Positions 12,790-24,293 of a stretch of DNA of 64,000 nt are shown piece after piece. The stretch is taken from contig PUFA01000203.1 of NCBI GenBank assembly GCA_003508835.1, positions 1,952,501 to 2,016,500 on the forward strand, written 5' to 3'. Source of the DNA: Eonycteris spelaea. Taxonomy: Eukaryota > Chordata > Mammalia > Chiroptera > Pteropodidae. Made by a program: the position numbers and the translations under genes. The notes beneath the pieces are model-generated. The model was not told the DNA's origin and searched no databases. It saw only the letters and a list, made by a program, of their open reading frames with translations. Numbering within the stretch: position 1 is the first letter of the stretch; each line of letters starts with the position of its first letter.

Positions 12790-13460
12790 TAAGTAAGAAT
12801 AATGCTGCTGATAGTTATTGAGCCCTACCATTTGCCAAGCAATAATGTTAGGAATTAAATACACCTTAGAGAATAAACCACACTTGGTTCCTTTCCCCCA
12901 TGGGGCTTCAGACCGATACTAAGCCAAGAAACACAGAAGCGTGTAATTTCAAATCTGCGAAGGAGTTAAAAACACAGGATCACTGTGATGTTTAAAAAAG
13001 GCAGTGGGGTGGCAGGGGGAGCCCACCCAGCTGGGGCCCGCTCGAGGGGGTGCTCCGGGGAGGTTAGGTTTCAGCCGAGACCTGAAGCACAGGAAGAAAG
13101 GGGCCATTGACAGCCCTGAGGGGTGGGCGAGCCCGGAAGAGGGGACTGCGTGTAGGATGGCCCCGAGTGGGCGAGAGCAGGCTGCGGGGGGCGCCAGGAG
13201 GAGAGCGGGGTGGCGGCACATGAGCGAGGCTGGGCCTGAGCCGCGGAGGGGGCGGGAGGCCTGGACTAGGGGCCGCAGGAATCGTGGCGAGGGGCTGAAG
13301 ACAGTGCCGGAGGAAGCCTCTGAAGGGTTTTAAGTCAGAGAATAATGCAGTCCGGTTCCTTCTAAGTATCTCTCTGGCATCTTTGCGGAGAGGAAGTTGG
13401 AAGTGAGTACAAGAACAACCAAGAGGACACGTTAAGAGGCCAGCGCGGTGGCCCGGCGGG
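12790..13460 (-). repeat. L2 LINE relic, reverse orientation
   Basis: 'gttattgagccctaccattt' then 'gccaagcaataatgttagg' begins a typical reverse L2 3' end (usual form tattgagcacctactatgtg-ccaggcactg). Later blocks also fit: 'catggggcttcagaccg', 'gccgagacctgaagcacagg', 'gaagggttttaagtcagaga' and 'ataatgcagtccggttcc'. The body is CpG-enriched. Confidence 0.65.
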
Positions 13461-13649
13461 AGCCCAAGGTGACTTAGAAGGGGGGGTGGTGGCAGAGGGC
13501 CGTTCTCGGACGTGTCCTGCGTACCAGGCTAAGCGTTACGTGCGTGTTCTCGTGCACTGAACGTCCCGTGCATCACGTCTGTGTTCAGACTCATCGCTCG
13601 GCCCCCAAATTCTCTCTGCTTCTCCCTTTTCGTCTCCTTTTTTCTCGGG

Positions 13650-14000
13650 AACTTTATCAGTTGGGATTCGTTTTTGGCTGTAAGTGACAGAAACTCAAAA
13701 TAGTAGCAGTCGCTTAGACAAGATAGCTTCTTCGTCACGCAGAAGCAGACTGGACAAGGAGAGCCCAAAGCCGGTCACGGGCCCGGCTCCTTTCTCCCTG
13801 TTGCCCCGCCAGCTGTGGTACATGGCTTTCCCCTCGTGGTTCAGCAAGGCTGCCGGAGCCCCAGCCATCCCATCCACCTTCGAGCGGGTGGGAGGCAGGA
13901 AGGGGTATAATAGGTGCTCTTTCTCTTTAAAAACATTCCCCGAAAGCACATGTCTGTTCTCATCATTGGTCACCTGACTGGCTGGAGAAATTGAGTCTGT
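13650..14000. repeat. Ancient interspersed repeat, family not assigned
   Basis: 'ggctgtaagtgacagaaact' followed by 'caaaatagtagcagtcgctt' resembles a widespread mammalian repeat whose usual form is actgcaagtaacagaaactc-aactcaaactagc. The far end, 'catcattggtcacctgactg', also fits that family. I cannot name it with certainty. Confidence 0.35.
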
Positions 14001-14939
14001 GTTGTGGGGCTCCCTTGCACGTTCCTGGGTTGATGAAGGAGAGGAGAAGGGCTCTGGGGCCGTGACCGTCTCTCAGGCTCCAGACCATTTGCCATCCCTG
14101 TACTCAGCCCCCGCTCCACCCAGCCCTCTGCTCAGGCAGCAGGCCCCGCGGCTCTCATTCTGCACGGTCTCTCCAAGCCGCCTCTGCCCGCTCCCTCCCT
14201 GATACAGACCCCTGCCCTCCACACGGGACTGTAGAAGTCACTCCTCTGGCTTCAAATCATACTACTGATGGGTGTGGTGACCCCTAAACGCCCCAGTGGG
14301 AGATTAACGACCACGTGCCTTGCTTTAGTGTCTGTGTTCTTCCATAGTCCGGCTCCGGCCAGCCACGGTGACGCCCGTTGAGTTCCATCTTGGTACCCGT
14401 CGCCAGGGTTGTATGTCAGGGGAGGGAGAAATGCTCCTCGCCCTTCAAGGGTCTTTCGGTCGGTCTAATAATAATAAGTCGACACGAGGTGGGTTAATGA
14501 GAGAAAATGAGAGGCTCGGAGACAGAAAGTTAGAACAAGGCACATTTGACCTTGCGAGCAAGGACGAGGAGGCGACTCAGGGGCATCAGGCGCGCGGGGT
14601 CCTCCTCGGCTGGACAATGAGAAGGGCAGGTGTTCAGTAGTCAGATGTTTGCCCTGCCTTGTAGATGGGTCGTGAAGGCTATTTCTGGTGACGACTCGTA
14701 GGTGGGCAAGTCCCCTCGTTTGAATTCTTTGAGGGAGAGGGCAAGGTTTCTCGGGAGCCCACAGGGTCTCAGTTGCCTTTGGCTCAAAATAATAATTCAC
14801 ATGCCCAAGGGTCATGTCTTGGGGGGGCCTGTACTGAACCCGATGATGATAACACCTCACATTTCTAAATATAAGGTTTTGTTGCCTACAAAATTGAAAG
14901 CAGTGGCCCCTAAAGCCCAAAACCCCAGGCTCATAACGT

Positions 14940-15005
14940 AGCTCACTAAGGGACCAGCAGTGTGACCTTGGGCGAGTCACTGACCCTCTATACTAGGACA
15001 AGTGC
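14940..15005 (+). repeat. MIR SINE core fragment
   Basis: 'gaccagcagtgtgaccttgg' followed by 'gcgagtcactgaccctctat' is the MIR core (usually tagctgtgtgaccttgggca-agtcacttaacctct). Confidence 0.65.
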
Positions 15006-15589
15006 CTGGTTCTGTAGCCCGTTCTTGACAAGCACTGGGTCCTTTCCTTTCCTGGGCCTCTTTCTTCTCCTCTGTAGGTTTGAGCTTTCAGCCTGTCTCA
15101 CCTCCTTCCTGGCTGGGTTACGAAGTCAGACAAGGGGAGGCACGAAAAGCCGGGGGAACCGTACAATCCAGGACCGCTCTCTGACTCTCCCGACGGACTT
15201 AGAAGTGAGCAGGCGGGTCGGAGCCCAGAGTCCCCGTCTAGTGGGTCAGGACGTGGGGCCTCGCGGGGCTCTGGGGGCCTGGGACCCCTGATCCTGAGGG
15301 TCCGCTGCAGGGTTCTCGGGCTGTTGGTGAAATCGGGGAGTTGTCTTATGTGGCAGCATCTGTGTGAAGGAAAAGAAGTCTTCCTTTTCGTTGGGCTGCG
15401 ATGTCGTAGTATAATTTGTCTGGGGCGTGCTCTCTGGTACCTAGACAGAAACTGTGATGGGCGCTGTAGGAAACCAGCAGACTGGGAAGCCACTTCCTGT
15501 TGGTGCGCCCCGGCAGAAGCAGCCCCTTGTCTTCCAACGTCACGGCAGCTTTCGGAGGGAGTGGGCATGGGGTTGGAGGCTGGCCGGAC

Positions 15590-15840
15590 ATTTCCTGAGA
15601 CAGTATATGTCAAACTGAATAAAGTAACCAGCTCTATTTTCCAACTGACAGAGTTAAGTAAATGCGACTGTAGTTAACCGGGCAGTAGCTTTATAATTAT
15701 TTTGTCAAGTTTAACATATGAAATTGCTCCCACTTAGTTACCAGTATTCTTAATTTGTTTTGTTCTTGTTTATAATTTAAACTGTGCATTTCATTTAGGG
15801 AATAAATGTGTCTTGAGGCTTTTCATTACTTCAGAAATTA
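15590..15840. other. AT-rich intronic island, possible conserved noncoding element
   Basis: An abrupt AT-rich stretch in GC-rich intron with TTTATAATTATTTTG, TTTATAATTTAAAC, TTAACATATG and several homeodomain-like TAAT cores. I recognise no transposon in it. Either a regulatory element kept by selection or an unrecognised old repeat; only alignment could tell. Confidence 0.25.
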
Positions 15841-17499
15841 GACTCTCCTGAGGGGTGCCAGGCTGTCACTGCGGCCGAGTTAGGCAAAGACGAGGCTGGG
15901 GTCTCAGGAGCCACGCCGCCCCCCTGAACCCTTCCGTTTCTGGGGCCGAGAGCAGTGGGCCCAGGGGCAGCAGGGCCGGGGGCAGCGGCCCGGGGGCACC
16001 TCGCTGCTGTGTGAGGCCGTTGGACCTTCTGTCCCCAGCAGATGGCAGGTCTGTGAGAGACTCTTTGGGAGAGCCTCGCACTTGCAGGAGGGGAATACCG
16101 ATTTTTGGATAAATAAAGAGCTCGCGGCCTCACGGTCTTTGCAGCGTGGCCTCTGCGCACGGGCGCTCTGTGAGGTGGACGGGCCGGGAGCCAGGATCCC
16201 ATTTTAGAAATCGGGGAATGGAGGCTTTGAGAGGTAAGCGAGGCAGATCTCACCACCAGCCCTGGGCTCACGCCTGGCGGGGGCAGTCCCCCGCCTGCAA
16301 CCCTGCCCTGCTGTCCCCGCACCTCCCTGCCAGGTCCCCTTGGCGGCCGAGCACCCCGGGGCTGGCTCCCACTCTCCCTGATCCACCCAGGGCTTGAACA
16401 TTCCTGAGCCCCAGGTCACTTACCTGCCAGGCCGACGGGCGGCCCGTGTTGGGTGAACGGATGATGACGATGGCAGTGGCCATCTTGGTCTTCGGGAATC
16501 CGCGTGTCCCTGGAAAGCCCGTGGGGGACCGAGCTGTCGCTCGAGGCTGCTCAGCGACATCCCTCAGCAGGTGGGAGTGGAGCCAGCAGACCAGTGTTTA
16601 GCTCAGGAATGATCTCGTCATGATCATGACCCTCGTCCTCATCTGGGGAGTGTGTGTGTGTGTGGGGGGGGTCTAATCATGACAGATTAGATCCAAAAAA
16701 CCCCAGGGGGCCTTTTGAGGACGTGACACGGTGACACCGAGGCCTTTCCTCCCGCCTCCTTCTCCGTCTGTCTCCCTCACGCCAGTGAGTCAGTTTTCCC
16801 TCCCATCTGTTCGCTTTTTGGCACGCTATGCGACTGTCTGGGCTCCTCGCTTCTGCTTCCCCGCCTTGTCCCTGCCGACGCCTCTCCTTGTCCCTCCTCC
16901 CGTCGCCGGGCCAGTCCTGTCGGGGGTCACAGGTGGGGAGTAGTGTTCAGGCAGCCTGCTGTTGCCTGGCAACGTGCAACGGGGTCTTCTGTGATGGCCG
17001 CTTCCTGTGAACAGAGCCTGGGCTGGAGCTGCTGGGGCGAGGGTGCTTCCGGGGGCTTCTGGGGTGCTGGGGAGCGGGGGGGACAGCCAGGCAGACAGAC
17101 TGGCTCCCACGGCGGCTCCGGAGTAGCTGTTCTGTCTCTCACAATGGCCGCGGCCCGCCTCACCCTCCGCTGTCTTGCTTCAGGAGCCACAGGTTTCTGT
17201 GGCTGGAAGTGTTGGTTGGGGGCCATCGGAGCTTCTGTGTGACTCGCCGGTCACCTGCTGCGGCTCCCCGGGGTGACAGCTGCTCGGCGGTTTCCACCCA
17301 GAGCTGCACTCTCCTTCACCTAGTTCTCTGCGGGGTGCCAGAGGCCTGCGCTCTGGAGCCACCTGGACTCCGCACCTGCAGTCAGTCCAGCCACAGGCTC
17401 CCCAGAGCCTGGGCGGAGGGGGGGCCCGTGGCAGTGGTGGTGGTGACGAGCGCGAACACCCGCCTTAGAACCGGAAGGGGCTCTCCAGCAAATTTAGCC

Positions 17500-17590
17500 A
17501 AATACTCACAGTTTACAGATGGGGACGCCCGGCCCCAAAGCAGGGAGGGGGTGTGTGGAGAGTTACACAGCAGGTTAGAGAGAGTCTGAG
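17500..17590 (-). repeat. MIR SINE fragment, reverse orientation
   Basis: 'cacagtttacagatggggac' then 'gagagttacacagcaggtta' matches the reverse MIR block ccattttacagatgaggaaa ... ggtcacacagctagtaa. Confidence 0.5.
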
Positions 17591-20500
17591 CCCCCAGAGG
17601 ACGGTCTTTCTCTTGGGGACCTGACCGCTGACAGCCTCGTGGGGTGGGAGGAGGCAGCTCAGCGGCAAGGGGCCCGGGGCTGCTCTCTGGCCCATGTCCC
17701 TGCCCACAAGGAGCGAGGCTGTGGGGCTGCGGGCAGCCCGAGGCGCAGGGACTCCCAGCGACGAGGCTGACCTGCAGGCAGGGCACCTCCTGCCCGGCTC
17801 CACGTGCCTGTGCTGCTCTCTCCCTTCCCCAGAAAGGCCCAGAAGTCGGGGCGTCCCGGGCCTCCGAGCTGATGGGCCCTAGGAGGACCCCACTCCTGAA
17901 CACAAGTGGCACCACCGGTCCCTCTAGGGCCAGCCTCCTGGGGATCTGTGTCTCCCCACATGGGTCCTTATGGGTGGGAGTGCGGCTGCCCCTCCTGCCC
18001 ACCAGCTCTTTGTCCTGTGTGGAGGAGGGGGGTGGTCACAGCACTCAGAGCCAGAAACACCTGGGGGCTCCGTGGCCCAGGCCCCTCATGCCTCGGGGAC
18101 AGGTGGGGGCCCAGGCTCTGAGGGGGCAGCTGGCGCTCGGGGGTTTCCCGTCATTCTCTCCAGGCCCTGCAAACGGGTCCAGGTGGGCCGTCTCTCCGGT
18201 GTCTGGCTGCTCCTTATTGTCTTCCAGCAGGAATCCTCCGTTTAGGAGGCTGAGGAGAGGAACCCCGAGCGCCGGCTGCCTCCCCGCCTGCTCCGCCCAG
18301 TGCGCCCTCCGGGGCCGGCTCGGTTCTGCTGTGCGCCTGGACCCGCCAGTCGCTCACGTAGCCCAGGTCTCCGTGGCTCGGCTGTGTGACAGGCCGGCCT
18401 GGACCAGCCCCTGCGACCCTGCCTGCCCCAGACGGTGTCACCCTTCACGTGGCCAGAGCCCACCCCACAAACCCCAGGAAGGGTGCCCCCTGGACGCCCA
18501 GGCCGGGGCAGAGGTTAGAGGCAGGCACGCCACCCCCCGCCCCCCGCATGCAAGCTCTGTGGTCAGGGATGCCTCCTTGCCCTCGAGGCCTCGGCCCACG
18601 GTGCCGCCCTCAGGGGGTGCCATGCGGGGTGCCGTCTGCCGCACAGGCTCCCAGGCTCCCGGGCTCACACCGCCTGGGCTACCCACCTGCTGACCAGGCC
18701 CCGGACGGCTTCCTGGCGAGGCTGGCTCCCTGTGGTCCAGATCTGGGGTCGGGCCCCCAAGAGACAGAGGAGCCCCAGCAGCCTCCCCACCCAGCCTCTC
18801 TGGGCCTCCGCTGTGGACGCCACCGGCCAAGCACAAGCTCTCACGCCCGGCAGATGGTTCACTCTGCCAGTCCCCTAGTATGGCTGAACACGGGGCATGA
18901 CGTGACGAACCCCGTGTTAGCGGGAGGATTCATGGGACAATGCACGCCGGGCCCAGCCCCTGGCGCACGTGGCTGACCTTGACAAATGGCGAGAGCTGTT
19001 TGTTATCTCTTAAAGTAGGGCCGACTGCCCAGTGCGACGTCCCCCACAGACGTGGTCCCAGACATGAAACGAGGTGGGGAGGAGGTCCTCTCCGGGGTCT
19101 TTGAGGAAATACTTGGCGAGAAGCTCAGCCACTGCTGTTCTTCCCTCTGTGTGCGGAACGCCGAGAGCCGTGAGGCCCCTGTGCTTGCGAGCCACGCCCT
19201 GCGACTGATGGCGGGTGCCAGGAAGGCTCCACCCGGAGAGGGCTCAGGGGCCACCCCAGGTGGGCAGAGCTGAATGGAGACCGAGGGCGGCAGCCGTGAG
19301 AGAGCAGAGAGGCCCACAGAGGGCGAGAGACGAGACTGGGCTGCGTCACCGCCGCCCGGGAGCCCCTTCCCCCGCTGCCTCCCCACCCATGTCAGTGCAG
19401 CCGCCAAGCGCCTGCCACCCGGCTGGCAGCGGCTGTGCCGGAGGCCGAGCCCCGGGAGCAGCACGGGGTAGATTGTGAGGCAGGAGGTGACAGGCGCGCA
19501 TGGGCACTAGGGGAGTCTGAAGGGGGCACTCGATCCCGGGAGGCTTCCTGGAGGAGGTGATTTTCTGGCATTCGGCTCAGTCCTCAGCAAGGCCAGCGGT
19601 CCCTAGCCTGGTTTATTCACCTGTTTCTTTTATTCCACCAGCATGGGAGGGCTGGGACCCAGACACCCGCTGGTGCTGTGGGTGTGCCCAGGTCATAAAC
19701 CGTCTCCAGAGGACCACCCCTCGCGTGCCCCGGGAGAAAGCAAACCAGAGTGCAAGAGGGCGGGCGACGTCGTCGCTGACAGGGCTGCCCGGCGGCCGGC
19801 CCCTCGCAGGTGACAGCCTTCCTCGCTGCTTGTCCCGGGCCCAGTGGGTCTGCACCCCGAGGCCGGGGGCGCCCTGTCCCGCCAGGCGGGCGGCAGCACC
19901 TGAGAGTTTGGAGCAGGGGAGGGTCTTGCGTTCTGGAAAGATCCCCGGGCTGCAATGTGGAGGGGTCTGAGGGGAACAGGGGGTGAGCGTGAGACAGAGG
20001 AGACGGGGCAGGAGCGATGGAGAGACAGGAGAGGAGGGGGCGGGGGCCGAGGGCCCAGGGCAGGGGGCAGCCGGGTCGGTGGTGGCCGGCCCCTCAGCTT
20101 CGCTCAGGAGGCCCCGTGGGGACTTCTCCACCCGCCCCGCCTCTCTTCTCCACCCCGCCCCCGGGCCTGCCCTTCTCCAGAGCCAGTCCCTCCCCGGGAG
20201 CGCCCAGGCTGGCCGCCCGGCCACCCGGCTTGTCCTCAGGGGCCGGCCCCTGGGAGTGAGTGCGGGCCCCTCCCGCACACGCGCGCGTGGCCTTTTTCCT
20301 GCCGTCGCGTGGCTTGGTGTCGGCCCCTCCCTGCACCGTGAGCACGTGCCAGGGGCTCACGCCTAGTCGTGGACGAGTGAACGGGGCTATTCGGCCCCAA
20401 ACACATGTCAGGGGCTGCGCCTGGCCTCATCCCTGTTGTGACCTCATCTCCGTTACCTCAAGGTGGTGCCCTGAGAGCTGTTTTATACACGTCATCTGAG

Positions 20501-21919
20501 AGAGGGAGGACCCGCCAGCCCGGCCCAAACACCGCGGGAGACTCGCTCCCCGTGGGAACCGTGCTTCTTCCACACAGACTGTTTTTCTCCATTTTCGTGC
20601 ATTTTGTATCAATAGTTTCCAAATCAGGAAACATGGAAATATATTTCTTAATACGAAGAAAGAAAACATTGCCAACAGAGAAACCGACGCCTAAGGATCG
20701 GCCGGAGGAGCCATCCGGGTTTTAATTTAATAACCACTCGGAGAGGTTGACAGCTCTTCCCGTACGGGGGACGCGGACCGTGGAGGGAAGGGCGGCTGGC
20801 CTTCCCACCTCCGTGTGTCCGCTGAGCAAAACCTCTCAGCTGACCCGGAGCGAAGAGAAACACACCGTGAGGGAAGCCGACGGGCGCCCTGGTTTGCACG
20901 TCCCCCGGGGCCCGCGGGACGTCATCCAGGTGAGTGAGGCCAGCCGGGTGTCCCTCTGACAGTGCCTGCGCCCCGCCCCCCCCCCAAGAGCAGGAGCCAC
21001 CCCGGCCTTGCTCCCTGCTCGCAGAGGGAGACGCGGCGGGCCGTGGTGGTGGTGGTTGTAAAAATAGCTGAGGCCTTGCACGCGTGCTGCTCGTCACTGG
21101 GGCTGGAAATAAAAGGCTAGATTTAGATTTGTCTTGGAAAGATCCAGGGCTGCTGCCTCGAATTACCTGGAACAAGGAAACGTCCTTATTTTCCCAAATT
21201 CAAAGCCGACTCAGAAACTAGGCCGGGAGCCGCCGGGATGACGCGGGCGAGGGGTGATTTCCTGTGTGCGTGTCACCGCGGCACGTGGTCCCGTCGGCTC
21301 GCGGCCAGAGTCCTTTGTTTCGCAGTTTAAGGTGTTTGTGGAGGAAATTGGTTTTAAGAGGGCACTTTTCTTCCTCGCCTGGATGTGATGTCACGGAGCT
21401 CGGAAGGCCCCGGGCGCCACTCGTTCCGCGGCTGGGTCTGCATTTCAGCAGGGCTGTTCTACAGGCCTCACGCTTTCTGAAATCCTCCCAAGCTCGGGCT
21501 CATAGCACCCTCAGGACGCGATGACTTTGCCCCCACGCCGCGGGCGCTCCATCTTTGGAAGTCGACGATGTCGAGGCCCGGACGAGGGTAGAGGCGCGGA
21601 CGGGAGTAAAAGCCAGAGCTCCACCGTGGTGTCCCACGTTAGGAAGCCCGTCGGGCTCCGGCCAGTCACACGCAAGGCCTGCTGGCTATCGTCGCGCTGG
21701 CAGGGACAGGGCCACACGGCACTGCTGCCCCCCGCCCCCCCTCCCCGCCCCGCCCCACCATGCACATGCAGCTGCCCCTGCGAGAATCAGAAAAATCAGG
21801 GGCTCCATCCCAGCCTTCTCGTCTACTTGCTTTGAGAAGTCGGTCGGCAACTTTCCTGAGCTGCTTTTTGCTTCCTTGTAAAATCTGGTCCTGCTGGCTC
21901 GTGATCAAGACAAAATGGG

Positions 21920-22130
21920 ATCGTTCAGTCATTCAACAAACGTTCATCGATGCACTGGGGCTGCAGGGAAAGGCCTCCTCCGCGAGGCTCGTGTTCCCAG
22001 GGGGCCGAAACGGACAGGTGCGCGTTCCGCCAGGTAGCGGCACACGATACACGCGGGAGGACGCGAGGCGGAGGGAAGGTGGGGCCCCGCCGGCCTGGGG
22101 CATCGTCGGTCGTCCGCCGTGGTGACAGAT
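21920..22130 (-). repeat. L2 LINE fragment, reverse orientation
   Basis: 'cagtcattcaacaaacgttc' followed by 'atcgatgcactggggctgca' matches the reverse L2 3' terminus (usually attcaacaaatatttattga ... ggcactggggatac). The remainder decays into GC-rich sequence. Confidence 0.55.
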
Positions 22131-22429
22131 GCTCCCGCAAGAAGCGGACCTGGGAGCGAAGGCCGGAGGTCACCTGGGCTGAGAAGGACGCTGAGCCGGG
22201 CGTCCCGCTGGGCCGCGGAAGGGGCTGTGCTCGGCCCAGCACCTGGGACGAAGGACGAGGAAAAGGAGAACCTGGCGGGAATGACCTTTGCCCCTGCTGT
22301 CCCTCCAGGTTGGGGGGGGAGGGCGCTGCCTTCGCGCCAGGGGGAGGGAGGCCCTGGGAGCCGCAGTCGCCAGCTCACGGCCCACTCGGCCCTTCCACGT
22401 CACTCCCCACCGCAGCGGCCACGGCATCG

Positions 22430-22560
22430 TGAGGTAGGCAGGGTGCACAGCATGACACCCCAGTCCCCTGAAGGGGAAACCGACCGAGTCTGTGCGGTGA
22501 TTCGTTCGAGGTCACAGAGCCGCGAGGGCGTGGAAGCCCGTCCTCCGGCGGCAGCTGAGT
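22430..22560 (-). repeat. MIR SINE fragment, reverse orientation
   Basis: 'cctgaaggggaaaccgaccg' followed by 'tcgttcgaggtcacagagcc' corresponds to reverse MIR (gatgaggaaactgaggc ... ccaaggtcacacagct). Strongly CpG-substituted. Confidence 0.45.
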
Positions 22561-22604
22561 CTTCCCGCTGTGCCAAGGCCAGACTTACACACACGGTGGT
22601 GACG

Positions 22605-22795
22605 GCAACTGTTGTTGTTTTTTTTAGTGTGGCTGGTGTGCCAGGCACTGTTCTAATTGTTATGGAAATATCAGCTTATTTACCCTAACGGTAACTCTAC
22701 GTGAGCTGGTACAAGGACTGTCCCCTTCTACCGGTGGGAAAACTAGGTCAAGGTCACACAGACTCTACGAGGCAAACCCTGGATTCAGACGTGGG
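22605..22795 (-). repeat. MIR SINE, reverse orientation
   Basis: 'ggtgtgccaggcactgttct' starts it, and 'gggaaaactaggtcaaggtc' with 'acacagactctacgaggca' follows about 100 bp later. The order is that of reverse MIR. Confidence 0.75.
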
Positions 22796-23559
22796 TGGTT
22801 GGGCCCTAGAACCCGTGCATTCAGCCATGACCCCAGAAGGCCAGGTGAGGCGGCGAGGGCGCAGTGCGGGTGCTGAGTGGTGTGGAGAGCTGAGGCAGAG
22901 GCCTCGCTGTGGCTGGGCAGGTCGGGGTCAGCGAGGACAGTGACAGGCACGACAGGTGTGTGTATGAGACAAGCCAGGAGCACGGCCTCTCTGACGAGGG
23001 GGCCAGAGGAAGAAGCCGCGGTGCTCGGAGCCGGAGGAAGAGAACGACGAGCTGCTAGAGGTGGCAAGGCGGGCAGTGTTCTGAGCGGGGGCACAAGCGG
23101 GGTCGGAGGAGGCCGCCAAGGGTCAGGTCGGGTCCTCGGTGTGGGGTGTTTCGCTGGAGAACTCAGCAGGCACAGGGCCTGCGGCTCAGTGGGGCCAGAG
23201 CCGTGATTGTGTGGGGCTGGAGAATGACTGGAAGACAGAGCAGTCCCCTTGGCTGGAGTCCTGCGAATTCCCAACAAACAAGCTGGACCCAGGACAAATG
23301 GCCAGAGCCGTGGACTCACTAAGATTCATGGGAAAAGAGTTAGGTCACAGCTGATGCCAGGAAACTGAGTTCTTACTGATGGGGAGAGCCGACTCTGAGC
23401 CCAAGGTACCTGGCAGCCACTGTGACGAAGTTTCTCCGCCGAAGGGAACAGCTGAAGGCGCCTCAATTAACTAAATTTAAATATTTTATTTATCAAAAAT
23501 ACTCTCAAAGAATACTATAAAGAAAATACTGTATCTGTAAAACACCACGGAGAAAATAA

Positions 23560-24135
23560 AAAGACCAGGCACAAACCGGAAGAAGAAATCCTCTAACACA
23601 TAAACCAGCAAATTTCCTCTTATCTAGGACATAGAAAGAACTCAGACTCACTAACAACAAAAGAGGGAAAAAAGACAAAGACAAACCAATAGGAAGACAG
23701 GCAAACGTCGTGAATGATGATGGTTCACGGAGGAGGAAGCGTGAGTGATGCTCACGAGGGAAACGCAAAGGAGAAGCATGAGAGGCCCGTCTGCCCGCCC
23801 GCCTGGCGGGAAGCAGAGTCAGGCGGTGACCAGGCTGCGAGGTGCCAGGAAGTCCCTGGCACGGCTGCAGGGAGCCCAGCAGCGGCGCCATTCCGGAACA
23901 CCGCGTGGCGTTTTCTCACGAAGGTCGGTACGTGTGCACCCTGCAACGCCGTGGTCGGCCCTGGGGTACGCGTCCGCGGGACGCTTACGCGGTGCCACCG
24001 GGAGCTGCGGCCAAGAACGTTTGTAGCAGTGCTGCTCGTCGGAGGCCAAAGCCGGACGCCACCCAAACGTCCAGCAACGGGTGGATGGCTCAATGAGCTC
24101 CGATCGAGTCGTGGGATGAGGCACAGCAGAGGAGT
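23560..24135 (+). mobile_element. L1 (LINE-1) ORF2 relic, heavily GC-substituted
   Basis: Several ORF2 landmarks occur in order. 'gtgatgctcacgagggaaac' with GCAAAGGAGAAGC fits catcactagggaaatgcaaa-ttaaaac. 'acgtttgtagcagtgctgct' fits atgttcatagcagcattatt. 'caaacgtccagcaacgggtg' with GATGGCTCAATGAG fits caaatgtccatcaacagatg-aatggataaac. It is in the sense orientation. The usual A-richness has been lost from about 23.75 kb on, so it lacks stops and contributes to a long chance frame. Confidence 0.6.
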
Positions 24136-24150
24136 GAAAATACCGTGCAG

Positions 24151-24213
24151 CCGCCTGGACCGGCGTGCCTGCCGCCTGGACCGGCGTGTGCCGCCTGGAC
24201 CGGCGTGCCTGCC
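24151..24213 (+). repeat. Small minisatellite, three 19-21 bp units
   Basis: Three consecutive copies of CCGCCTGGACCGGCGTG plus CCTG or TG, at 24151, 24172 and 24191. It lies immediately after the L1 relic. Confidence 0.9.
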
Positions 24214-24250
24214 GGGTAGGAGGAAAGGCAGTTCGTGGAGGAGCGCGCCG

Positions 24251-24293
24251 CCTGAGTCACCTGCTGCCGTGACGAGTCACCCCCTGACTCAGG
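24251..24293. promoter_or_regulatory. Inverted repeat with clustered AP-1-like sites
   Basis: CCTGAGTCA at 24251-24259 and its inverse TGACTCAGG at 24285-24293 flank a third GAGTCAC near 24274. TGAGTCA is the canonical AP-1 (TRE) motif. Whether it functions is unknown. Confidence 0.3.

Noticed and set aside
17644..18693. 349-codon + strand frame
   Set aside because: Same composition problem; GC-rich intron without stops, no similarity recognised.
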